Source: Pseudothermotoga hypogea DSM 11164 = NBRC 106472
Lineage (GTDB): Bacteria; Thermotogota; Thermotogae; Thermotogales; DSM-5069
Direction: 5' to 3'
NCBI RefSeq assembly: GCF_000816145.1
Contig: NZ_CP007141.1
Coordinates: 1,240,001 to 1,304,000, forward strand
DNA length: 64,000 nucleotides
Position 1 is the first letter of the stretch. Each line of letters starts with the position of its first letter. Positions 57,522 to 64,000 of this stretch are shown one piece after another. Made by a program: the position numbers and the translations under genes. The notes beneath the pieces are model-generated. The model was given only the letters and a program-made list of their open reading frames with translations, was not told the origin of the DNA and did not search any database.

Positions 57522-57550
57522 ATTATATATCGAATGAATATATATGTCAA
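57522..57550 (-). promoter_or_regulatory. Perfect sigma-A promoter with inverted repeat, padR operon
   Basis: On the minus strand TTGACA (57550-57545), a 17-base spacer and TATAAT (57527-57522) match the consensus exactly. TATATAT and ATATATA arms flank a 7-base centre inside the spacer, a likely PadR operator. Confidence 0.85.
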
Positions 57551-57627
57551 CTCACGCATGTGTGGGTTCATCTTTTTTTCTTCATTCTGTTACCTTTTCC
57601 AACCCGCACGTTCGTATACATCACAAT

Positions 57628-57854
57628 GGGAGCGCTCCAAAAGGAACTCAACCGTGCAGACGGTATCCGTTTACATTGGTATTGGTCTAACTCGTTGATC
57701 TGCTCTTCAGATACGTTCAAAAGGATAAAAGCGCTCCCGATGAGAAAGATTTTCGTTGAAGATCCAGATGGATCGTCAGATCACTGATGCACACAACAAC
57801 AGAACGAAAGGTCGATGATAAAAACCAAAGCCCCAGAAATGGGGCTTTTTGCTT
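57628..57854 (+). ncRNA. Candidate structured RNA with intrinsic terminator
   Basis: This 420-base gap has no credible gene. GGGAGCGCT (57628-57636) can pair with AGCGCTCCC (57730-57738), enclosing hairpins ACGG/CCGT (57660-57670) and ATCTG/CAGAT (57698-57712). Downstream is GATCC/GGATC (57761-57774), then a terminator. A TATACA box (57615-57620) lies 7 bases before the first G. No coding gene on this strand needs the terminator. It does not match 6S, SRP, RNase P or tmRNA motifs that I know. Confidence 0.45.
57827..57850 (+). terminator. Intrinsic terminator
   Basis: AAAGCCCC (57827-57834) pairs with GGGGCTTT (57841-57848), followed by T residues. It would end the candidate RNA upstream; the opposite strand is also T-rich after the stem. 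Confidence 0.8.
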
Positions 57855-57924
57855 TGGTTGATCGAGGAAGTTCCCATCTGCTCACGGTCTTTTCGAGCAG
57901 GGCTTGGCGAGGACGATGTTCGGT

Positions 57925-57958
57925 GATAATATATTGACGTCTAAATGTTTGACGTCAA
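57925..57958 (+). promoter_or_regulatory. MarR-type operator and -10 box of the exporter operon
   Basis: GATAAT (57925-57930) is the likely -10. TTGACGTC (57934-57941) and GACGTCAA (57951-57958) form a perfect inverted repeat over the predicted start site, and the right arm is itself the palindrome TTGACGTCAA. This fits autorepression by the MarR protein encoded 17 bases on. Confidence 0.7.
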
Positions 57959-57974
57959 TCGGAAGGGTGACAGC

Positions 57975-58418
57975 ATGAACGAGGACACCATCTTGAAGAG
58001 ATTCTTCGTGATCCAAAGATTGCACTTTCACATCCTCCACAGAGAGTTGGAAAAGCACGGCATTCATCCGGGTCAACCACCGATGATCATGATCATCTCA
58101 AAACATGAAGGCATGACACAGAACCAGATCGCCGAGAAACTGAACCTGAGGCCTGCGACGGTCGCGATCATGCTGAGGAGGATGGAGAAGGCAGGACTGA
58201 TACACAGAAAGCAGGATGAGAATGACAGAAGGATTCAGAGGGTTTATTTGACGGAAAAAGGAAGATCTCACTGCGAGTTCTTGAAAGAGCAGATGCAGAG
58301 AATGGAAAGCATAGCCACGCAGGGATTCAGCGAGGAAGAAAAGCTCCAACTCACAAACTTTTTGGACAGGATCATCCACAATCTCAAGAATCATACGAGA
58401 GGTGATTCGGATGATTAA
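57975..58418 (+). CDS. MarR-family transcriptional regulator
   Basis: 147 residues from ATG 57975, preceded by AAGGGTG. The winged helix is clear: MTQNQIAEKLNLRPATVAIMLRRMEKAGLI followed by the DENDRRIQRVYLTEKG wing. It probably represses the exporter genes until a ligand binds. It overlaps the first exporter gene by 8 bases. Confidence 0.92.
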   Translation: MNEDTILKRFFVIQRLHFHILHRELEKHGIHPGQPPMIMIISKHEGMTQNQIAEKLNLRPATVAIMLRRMEKAGLIHRKQDENDRRIQRVYLTEKGRSHCEFLKEQMQRMESIATQGFSEEEKLQLTNFLDRIIHNLKNHTRGDSDD

Positions 58419-60159
58419 GATCCTGAAGTATCTGAAGCCCTATCTGTGGTTGGTGATCGTGACGGTCTCGCTGGTCATCGTCGATTCGTACGTGACGCTG
58501 TACTTACCGGATCTCATGTCACAAATTGTGGACAAGGGAATCACGAAAGGCAATGTGGACTACATATGGCAGATTGGTGGCAAGATGCTGCTCGTCTCTC
58601 TGATCCAAGTTGTCGCGATCGTAGTGATGAGTTACACATCCTCCAGAGCGGCGATGTGTGCCGGCAGAGATATTCGGGCCGATCTTTTCAAGAAAATCCA
58701 AAGTTTCTCACTCGCGGAGATCGACAAATTCAGTACGGCCTCTCTGATAACCCGAACGACCAACGATATAACCCAGATACAACAGGCGCTCGTCATGATC
58801 CAAAGAATGGTGATAAGGGCTCCCATCGTCGCGGTTGGGAGCATCTTCATGGCGATTTCGAAGAACGCCAAACTCACCATGATACTGTTGATTTCTGTTC
58901 CTTTAGCTTCGCTTGCGCTCTATCTGATCTTTTCAAAGGTCATGCCTCTGTTCAAGAGCATGCAGAAGAAGATCGACCGACTCAACCTCGTTCTGAGAGA
59001 AAGGGTCACGGGAATTCGAGTGATCAGGGCGTTCAACAAGGAAGAGTACGAGAAAAACAGGTTTGAAGAAGCGAACCTGGATTTGACGCGCACGGCACTG
59101 AAAGTGAACAGAATAGGAGCCATCGTCTTTCCGATCATGACCATCATCATGAACTTCACGATCGTTGCCTTGATATGGTTCGGGGCCAAACAGATAGACG
59201 CTGGACAGCTCCAAGTCGGTGGCATGATGGCCGTCATGCAGTACGTCATGCAAGTGTTGTTCTCGTTCATCATGATATCGCTCATATTCGTCTTTTTACC
59301 CCGCGCTTCGGTTTCTGCACAGAGGGTTCTCGAAGTGCTCGCAACCGAACCGTCCGTGAGGGAACCAGAACAGTTCGAAGAACCCGCAGGTGAAGGTGTG
59401 GTGCAGTTCGAGAACGTGACGTTCCACTATCCAGGAGCGAAGGAACCAGCGCTCAGAAACGTTTCCTTCATCGCAAAACCCGGACAGGTGACAGCAATCA
59501 TTGGGAACACAGGCTCTGGAAAGACCACGATTCTCAATCTCATAATGAGGTTCTACGATGTCACTGAAGGTTCCGTCAAGATCGATGGAGTGGACGTCAG
59601 AAAGATACCTTTCGAAAAGCTGAGAAAGATGATAGGCTATGCGCCACAAAGGCCGATCATTTTCTCAGGTACGATCGCTGAAAATATAAGGTTCGGTCGA
59701 AGGGAAATCACCGATGATGACATCTTCAAAGCTGCCGATATTGCACAGGTGAACGAGTTCGCTTTGAAGTTGCCTGAAGGACTCAACGCCCAGGTCGCGC
59801 AGGGTGGGACGAACCTGTCCGGTGGGCAAAAGCAGAGGATCTCGATAGCGCGCGCGATTGCGGGAAAGCACAAAATCTATCTTTTCGACGACACTTTCTC
59901 AGCTGTCGATTTCAGAACGGACGCGAAGATCCGTGCGAGGCTCATGAAGGAATTGAAGGATGCGACCGTGATAATCGTCGCACAGAGAGTGGCCACGATC
60001 ATGCATGCCGATCAAATCGTGGTGTTGAAGGATGGCAGGGTGGAAGGCATAGGCAGGCACGAGGAACTCATGAGAAGTTGTTTGGTGTACAGAGATATCG
60101 TGTTCTCACAGATCTCTGAGGAGGAAGCAACGATCGGAGGTGGACTCAATGGCAGATGA
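58411..60159 (+). CDS. Heterodimeric ABC exporter subunit with degenerate Walker B (TM287-like)
   Basis: About 582 residues: six membrane helices, then an ATPase domain with Walker A GNTGSGKTT (near 370), signature LSGGQKQRI and Walker B IYLFDDTFSAVD. The catalytic Glu after Walker B is Asp, as in the degenerate site of Thermotoga TM287. It pairs with the following gene to form a multidrug- or lipid-type exporter under MarR control. ATG 58411 follows AGGTG by 6 bases. Confidence 0.92.
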   Translation: MIKILKYLKPYLWLVIVTVSLVIVDSYVTLYLPDLMSQIVDKGITKGNVDYIWQIGGKMLLVSLIQVVAIVVMSYTSSRAAMCAGRDIRADLFKKIQSFSLAEIDKFSTASLITRTTNDITQIQQALVMIQRMVIRAPIVAVGSIFMAISKNAKLTMILLISVPLASLALYLIFSKVMPLFKSMQKKIDRLNLVLRERVTGIRVIRAFNKEEYEKNRFEEANLDLTRTALKVNRIGAIVFPIMTIIMNFTIVALIWFGAKQIDAGQLQVGGMMAVMQYVMQVLFSFIMISLIFVFLPRASVSAQRVLEVLATEPSVREPEQFEEPAGEGVVQFENVTFHYPGAKEPALRNVSFIAKPGQVTAIIGNTGSGKTTILNLIMRFYDVTEGSVKIDGVDVRKIPFEKLRKMIGYAPQRPIIFSGTIAENIRFGRREITDDDIFKAADIAQVNEFALKLPEGLNAQVAQGGTNLSGGQKQRISIARAIAGKHKIYLFDDTFSAVDFRTDAKIRARLMKELKDATVIIVAQRVATIMHADQIVVLKDGRVEGIGRHEELMRSCLVYRDIVFSQISEEEATIGGGLNGR

Positions 60160-62026
60160 AAAAAAGCCAGCCCAACCAACGAGACTGCCGATGAGAAGAC
60201 CGGGTCCGGGTGGTCCCCCAATAGGCATACCCGCGGAGAAAGCCAAGGACTTCAAGGGAACTCTGAGGAGATTGATCGCTTATCTCAGGCCCTATCTCGT
60301 GCCCATGATCATAGTTCTGGGTCTCACGATCACCGCAACAGTCTTGACGATAATCGCACCGAAGATTCTCGGAAGGGCAACGACCGAGATCTTTCGCGGC
60401 GTGATGGCGAAGATGTTCAGACTCCCCAACGCGAAGATAGATTTTTCGTACGTGGCGAAGATACTCATTCAGGTGGGCACAATCTATTCTCTGAGCGGTT
60501 TACTCATGTATCTGCAGCAGTTCATCATGGCGGGAGTCACTCAGAAGATCGTGATGAAGATGAGAAAGGACGTCTCTGAAAAGCTCGCGAGATTGCCCTT
60601 GAAATTCTACGATTCTCGAACTCACGGTGAAATTTTGAGCCGGGTGATAAACGATATAGATCTGATCAGCAATACGCTGCAACAGAGTCTCGTTCAGTTC
60701 GTCTCTGGGATAGTCTCCGTGGCGGGTGTCACGATCATGATGCTCACGATAAGTCCTCTGCTCACGGGTGTTACGGTACTCACATTGCCGTTGAGCATCG
60801 TCACGACGATCTTCATCGCGAAACATTCGCAAAGGTTCTTCTCCAGACAGCAGAAGAAGCTTGGAGAACTGAGTGGGCACGTGGAGGAAGTTTATGCCGG
60901 TCACATCGTTGTGAAGGCCTACTGCAGAGAGAAGGATATCACCGAGAAGTTCGAAGGGATAAACGAGCAACTCTGCGATGCGAGCCACAAGGCACAGTTT
61001 CTGTCTGGCATGATCATGCCGTTGATGCGGTTCATAGGCAATCTGGGTTATGTGATCGTCTCGGTGGTGGGAGGTATCCTCGTCACGAGGAGGGCCATAA
61101 CCATAGGCGACGTTCAAGCCTTCATACAGTACTCTCAACAGTTCACGCAACCCATCGTGCAGATCTCAAACATCGTCAACCTCATTCAATCGACGATTGC
61201 GGCCGCTGAGAGGGTTTTCGAAATACTCGATGAAGAGGAAGAAAAGCCCGAAAAGCCCGACGCGCTGAGAATCGAAAAGGTGAAGGGGGACGTCAGATTT
61301 GAGAACGTGCACTTCAGCTACGTGCCAGAGAAACCGCTCATAGAGGATCTGAACATAGAAGTCTTCAGTGGCCAAAGGATCGCGATCGTTGGTCCAACGG
61401 GTGCCGGGAAGACGACGTTGGTCAATCTGTTGATGCGGTTCTACGAAATACAGAAAGGAAGCATCAAGCTCGATGGGATAGACATCAGAGACATACACAA
61501 GAACAATCTGAGAAAATGTTTCGGCATGGTTCTGCAGGATACGTGGCTTTTCAACGGCACGATAAGGGAAAACATTGCGTACGGAAAGGAGAACGCCACA
61601 GAAGAGGAAATAATACAGGCTGCGAAAATGGCACAGGCGCACCACTTCATCATGGCTCTGCCGGATGGCTACGACACCGTGATCAACGAAGAGGCGACGA
61701 ACATATCCTACGGCGAAAAGCAGCTCATAACCATCGCGAGGGCGTTCTTAGCCAACCCAGACGTGCTCATACTGGACGAGGCCACAAGTAACGTCGACAC
61801 GCTCACCGAGATATACATTCAGAAGGCGATGGACGAGCTGATGAAGGGAAGAACCTGCTTCATCATAGCCCACAGACTTTCAACGATAAAGAACGCCGAT
61901 CTCATCCTGGTCATGAACGAAGGAAAAATCATAGAGAGGGGCACGCACAAAGAGTTGCTCGCGAACGGAGGTTTCTACGCACAGCTTTACAGAAGTCAGT
62001 TCCTCGGTGCGCTCGTGGAGGTGTAA
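60149..62026 (+). CDS. Heterodimeric ABC exporter subunit with consensus Walker B (TM288-like)
   Basis: About 625 residues. A Pro/Arg-rich N-terminal tail (MRRPGPGG) precedes six membrane helices and an ATPase domain with Walker A GPTGAGKTT, Walker B LILDEATSNVD and the unusual signature ISYGEKQ in place of LSGGQ. A consensus catalytic Glu combined with a divergent signature is what the partner of a degenerate subunit should show. ATG 60149 follows GGAGGTGG and overlaps the previous gene by 11 bases. Confidence 0.92.
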   Translation: MADEKKPAQPTRLPMRRPGPGGPPIGIPAEKAKDFKGTLRRLIAYLRPYLVPMIIVLGLTITATVLTIIAPKILGRATTEIFRGVMAKMFRLPNAKIDFSYVAKILIQVGTIYSLSGLLMYLQQFIMAGVTQKIVMKMRKDVSEKLARLPLKFYDSRTHGEILSRVINDIDLISNTLQQSLVQFVSGIVSVAGVTIMMLTISPLLTGVTVLTLPLSIVTTIFIAKHSQRFFSRQQKKLGELSGHVEEVYAGHIVVKAYCREKDITEKFEGINEQLCDASHKAQFLSGMIMPLMRFIGNLGYVIVSVVGGILVTRRAITIGDVQAFIQYSQQFTQPIVQISNIVNLIQSTIAAAERVFEILDEEEEKPEKPDALRIEKVKGDVRFENVHFSYVPEKPLIEDLNIEVFSGQRIAIVGPTGAGKTTLVNLLMRFYEIQKGSIKLDGIDIRDIHKNNLRKCFGMVLQDTWLFNGTIRENIAYGKENATEEEIIQAAKMAQAHHFIMALPDGYDTVINEEATNISYGEKQLITIARAFLANPDVLILDEATSNVDTLTEIYIQKAMDELMKGRTCFIIAHRLSTIKNADLILVMNEGKIIERGTHKELLANGGFYAQLYRSQFLGALVEV

Positions 62027-62088
62027 CAGCTTGCGCTGACCAGGAAACTGTGCTATGATAAAAACAGACGAGGGAGTGAAAAATGTTC

Positions 62089-62150
62089 TTGACAAAAATT
62101 GGTGTTTGTGGTATAATATAAAACAGCAGGGCCAAAAGGCCCTGCTTTTT
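62089..62150 (+). promoter_or_regulatory. Perfect promoter followed at once by a terminator-like hairpin
   Basis: TTGACA (62089-62094), 17 bases, TATAAT (62112-62117) is an exact consensus promoter. The predicted start near 62124 coincides with a hairpin AGCAGGGCC (62125-62133), AAAA, GGCCCTGCT (62138-62146) and a T run. The hairpin can terminate the exporter operon and also cap the 5' end of the HAD/sigma mRNA. Confidence 0.85.
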
Positions 62151-62168
62151 GTTTAGGAGGTGCAAGCT

Positions 62169-62957
62169 TTGAAATTGCGCGATGTAGAACTCTTCCTGCT
62201 GGACATGGATGGCACTTTTTACCTCGGGGACAAGCTCATTCGAGGTGCTTTGGAGTTCCTCGACGTGGTGAAGTCTCAGGGGAAAAACTTTCTCTTTCTC
62301 ACGAACAACTCCTCCAAAGGTCCGAGACAGTACGTTGAGAAACTCAGAAGGCTCGGTGTGAACGTCGACGAAACTCATGTGTTCACCTCGGGCGAAGCCA
62401 CGGCGCTGTTCTTACTCGAACGCTACGGCAAAACGAAACTCTTCCTCGTGGGCACCAAAGCTCTGGAAGAAACCCTCTGCTCGTACGGCCACACGATAGA
62501 ATGGAGAGATCCACAGCTCGTCGTGCTGGGTTACGATACGGAGGTGACTTACGAAAAGCTTGCTCGAGCTTGTCTGTTGATCAGAAGAAACCTACCGTAC
62601 ATTGCGACTCATCCCGACATAAACTGTCCTTCGGAGGAGGGTCCTTTGCCAGACACAGGTTCCTTCATCGCCTTGATCGAACGTTCCACGGGCAGACTTC
62701 CAGACTACGTGGTGGGAAAACCCAACTCTTTGATGATGCAGATAGTGTCTAAGAGGTTCAACCTTCCGACTTCGAAAATCGCCATGGTGGGTGATAGACT
62801 TTACACGGACATGGAGTTCGCCATTCGCTCCGGGGCGATGGCGATCTTAGTGCTCAGCGGTGAGACAACGAGGGAAGACTTCGAAAGGAGTTCGACCAAA
62901 CCACACCTCGTCGTTGAAGATATAGCTGTTCTGGCGAGAATGCTCGAGAGAGGTTGA
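62169..62957 (+). CDS. HAD-superfamily phosphatase (NagD-like)
   Basis: About 262 residues. HAD motifs are LLDMDGTFYLG (residues 10-20), FLTNNSSKG, VVGKPNSL and MVGDRLYTDMEF, the type IIA (NagD/phosphoglycolate/4-nitrophenyl phosphatase) layout with a mid-domain cap. TTG 62169 is used because GGAGGT lies 7 bases upstream. The sigma-factor gene follows by 4 bases. The substrate is unknown. Confidence 0.9.
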   Translation: MKLRDVELFLLDMDGTFYLGDKLIRGALEFLDVVKSQGKNFLFLTNNSSKGPRQYVEKLRRLGVNVDETHVFTSGEATALFLLERYGKTKLFLVGTKALEETLCSYGHTIEWRDPQLVVLGYDTEVTYEKLARACLLIRRNLPYIATHPDINCPSEEGPLPDTGSFIALIERSTGRLPDYVVGKPNSLMMQIVSKRFNLPTSKIAMVGDRLYTDMEFAIRSGAMAILVLSGETTREDFERSSTKPHLVVEDIAVLARMLERG

Positions 62958-62961
62958 TGCC

Positions 62962-63588
62962 TTGTCCGTAAAGCACAGACTGAGGGCGAAGCGGAACGAA
63001 GAGTTGGTGAACCTCGCACAGGCAGGTTTGAAAGAAGCGCTCGATCTCATCGTGGAGCGTTACTATCCTATGGTCTGCAAAATATGCTCCAAGTACTATG
63101 CACCGTGGGCGGAGTTCGACGACATGGTTCAGAGCGCTTTGGTGGGGCTCATAAAGGCGGTGTATTACTATCAACCAGATAGAAGTGGCTTCACCTCTTT
63201 CGCATGGAGGAGTGTGGAATCCGAACTGAAATCGTTCTTGACGTTTCTGAACAGGAAGAAGAACAAACTCCTCACCGATGCGCTCAGCGTCGATTTACTC
63301 GCCTCGTCTGAAGATTCCGAGGAGACGGGTTACTCCTTCGAAGATGGTGTCAGGTCGACTGCGCGTGATGCTCTGGCGGAGATGATCGTGGAGCGGGTGA
63401 AGGCGTTTCTCAACGAGATCGAGATCGATATATTCCAGATGTGGCTCGATGGGTTCAGCTACGAAGAGATACAGCAAGCACTGGGTGTGAACTTCAAGAA
63501 GGTGGACAACACCGTTCAAAAGGTGAAAAGGGTCGTGAAGGAAAAGATAGACCCCGTAATTCTCAGAAGTTTCTTCGAAGAAAGATGA
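62962..63588 (+). CDS. Sigma-70-family sigma factor, SigH-like
   Basis: A 208-residue sigma factor. Region 2 reads YYPMVCKICSKYYAPWAEFDDMVQSALVGLIKAVYYY, with the FTSFAWRSVESEL helix. Region 4 is MWLDGFSYEEIQQALGVNFKKVDNTVQKVKRVV. Region 3 is reduced, as in SigH. The start is TTG 62962 with AGAGG nearby. Its regulon is unknown; it is cotranscribed with the HAD gene from the strong promoter at 62089. Confidence 0.9.
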   Translation: MSVKHRLRAKRNEELVNLAQAGLKEALDLIVERYYPMVCKICSKYYAPWAEFDDMVQSALVGLIKAVYYYQPDRSGFTSFAWRSVESELKSFLTFLNRKKNKLLTDALSVDLLASSEDSEETGYSFEDGVRSTARDALAEMIVERVKAFLNEIEIDIFQMWLDGFSYEEIQQALGVNFKKVDNTVQKVKRVVKEKIDPVILRSFFEER

Positions 63589-64000
63589 TCAGATCAGTTC
63601 AAGAACTTTCTCTAAAACTCCGTACTCTGCGAGTTCTCGGTTCAAAGCCTCCGAAGCGTTCTCCCTGTAGAGTTGCACGACCTGAGAAAGATCGTTCAAA
63701 ACCAGATCGCAAACGATCAGCATGGCCAGCACCTGTTCGTTCTTCACGCCCTTTTCGAGCAGGCTCAGGAGCAGGAGCTTGGCCTCGGCGAACCTCTCGA
63801 GGTTCAGAAGCAGGGATGCAAGGTTCACGTAGGCCATCGTAAAGGAAGGATCGCATGCGATGGCCTTTCTGTAACATTCCATCGCCTCCGCGAACCTCTC
63901 CATGCGCACGTACACGTTCGCGAGATTGTTCCAGATCTCTGGAGTTTCGCGAATTTTGAGGCACTCTCTGTAGAACCTTTCGGCCTCTTCGAACTTTCCT
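63589..64000 (-). CDS. TPR-repeat protein (5' end outside window)
   Basis: A frame open to the right edge, about 136 codons visible. TPR repeats are clear: KFEEAERFYRECLKI, NNLANVYVRMERFAEAMECY, YVNLASLLLNLERFAEAKLL. It is convergent with the sigma gene, with adjacent stops. Scaffold function is likely; the partner is unknown because most of the gene is missing. Confidence 0.85.
   Translation of the reverse strand, partial: GKFEEAERFYRECLKIRETPEIWNNLANVYVRMERFAEAMECYRKAIACDPSFTMAYVNLASLLLNLERFAEAKLLLLSLLEKGVKNEQVLAMLIVCDLVLNDLSQVVQLYRENASEALNRELAEYGVLEKVLELI

Noticed and set aside
57407-57787. Possible plus-strand gene in the padR-marR gap
   Set aside because: There is no ribosome site, it runs antisense to the small Trp-rich gene and its promoter, and its protein has no recognisable features. 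The RNA interpretation fits the structure better.

Overview
The window looks like a hyperthermophilic member of the Thermotogales, most likely a Pseudothermotoga-type genome. The evidence is a complete HydABC/HydS/Rex hydrogenase locus, an NfnAB pair, an L-Ala-D/L-Glu epimerase very like the Thermotoga enzyme, a TM287/288-type heterodimeric exporter, many TTG/GTG starts behind strong GGAGG sites, tightly overlapping operons, and roughly 50% GC (by eye). Species is inferred, not shown. There are no rRNA or tRNA genes and no CRISPR array.

Layout. 1-5533 (+): a carbohydrate/polyol operon with an FGGY kinase (cut by the left edge), an alkyl-DHAP-synthase-like flavoprotein, a GntR regulator, a ThuA-like protein and a GH172 (DUF2961) hydrolase. 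5534-7641: a decayed zone with a nucleoside-hydrolase-like remnant and an archaeal-type AAA ATPase pseudogene carrying a truncated IS605-type tnpB that keeps its right end and omega-RNA region. 7700-14524 (-): a zinc-ribbon protein, then a tungsten/molybdenum cofactor operon (moaA-moaC-MOSC-tupA-tupB-tupC) ending in a glycosyltransferase/TPR protein. 14715-21864 (+): an exported protein, surface-protein debris, an iolB-like gene split by an AT-rich MFS transporter gene, a KduD-like dehydrogenase, a cupin and a TRAP transporter. 21956-26112 (+): an ABC importer without its own ATPase, plus an amidohydrolase. 26122-31557 (-): nfnA-nfnB with a divergent MogA/MoaB-fold gene, then ttuA-rodA and a membrane coiled-coil protein.

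31747-39632 (+) is the hydrogenase operon: a small [2Fe-2S] protein, sensory HydS, a SpoIIE-type phosphatase, HydC, HydB, HydA and Rex, preceded by a perfect Rex-type operator. NfnAB and HydABC together would balance ferredoxin, NADH and NADPH pools. 39666-45541 (+): a PanG-like reductase with panB, then sbcD-sbcC (sbcC apparently starting with CTG) and a HEAT-repeat protein.

45567-56957 looks like a divergent peptide-salvage island. One arm (-) holds a TIM-barrel isomerase, a transglutaminase-like protein, the Ala-Glu epimerase, an amidase and an exported protein. The other (+) holds a complete ABC importer, a C26 gamma-glutamyl hydrolase and a DppA D-aminopeptidase. Both arms start from interlocked promoters at 50748-50783. 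I infer uptake and dismantling of muropeptides or other gamma-glutamyl/D-amino-acid peptides; this is the best candidate here for a little-described system.

56934-64000: a PadR regulator with a Trp/His-rich partner behind a perfect consensus promoter, a candidate structured RNA, a MarR regulator with a heterodimeric ABC exporter, a HAD phosphatase and SigH-like sigma factor behind a promoter-hairpin cassette, and a TPR protein running off the right edge.
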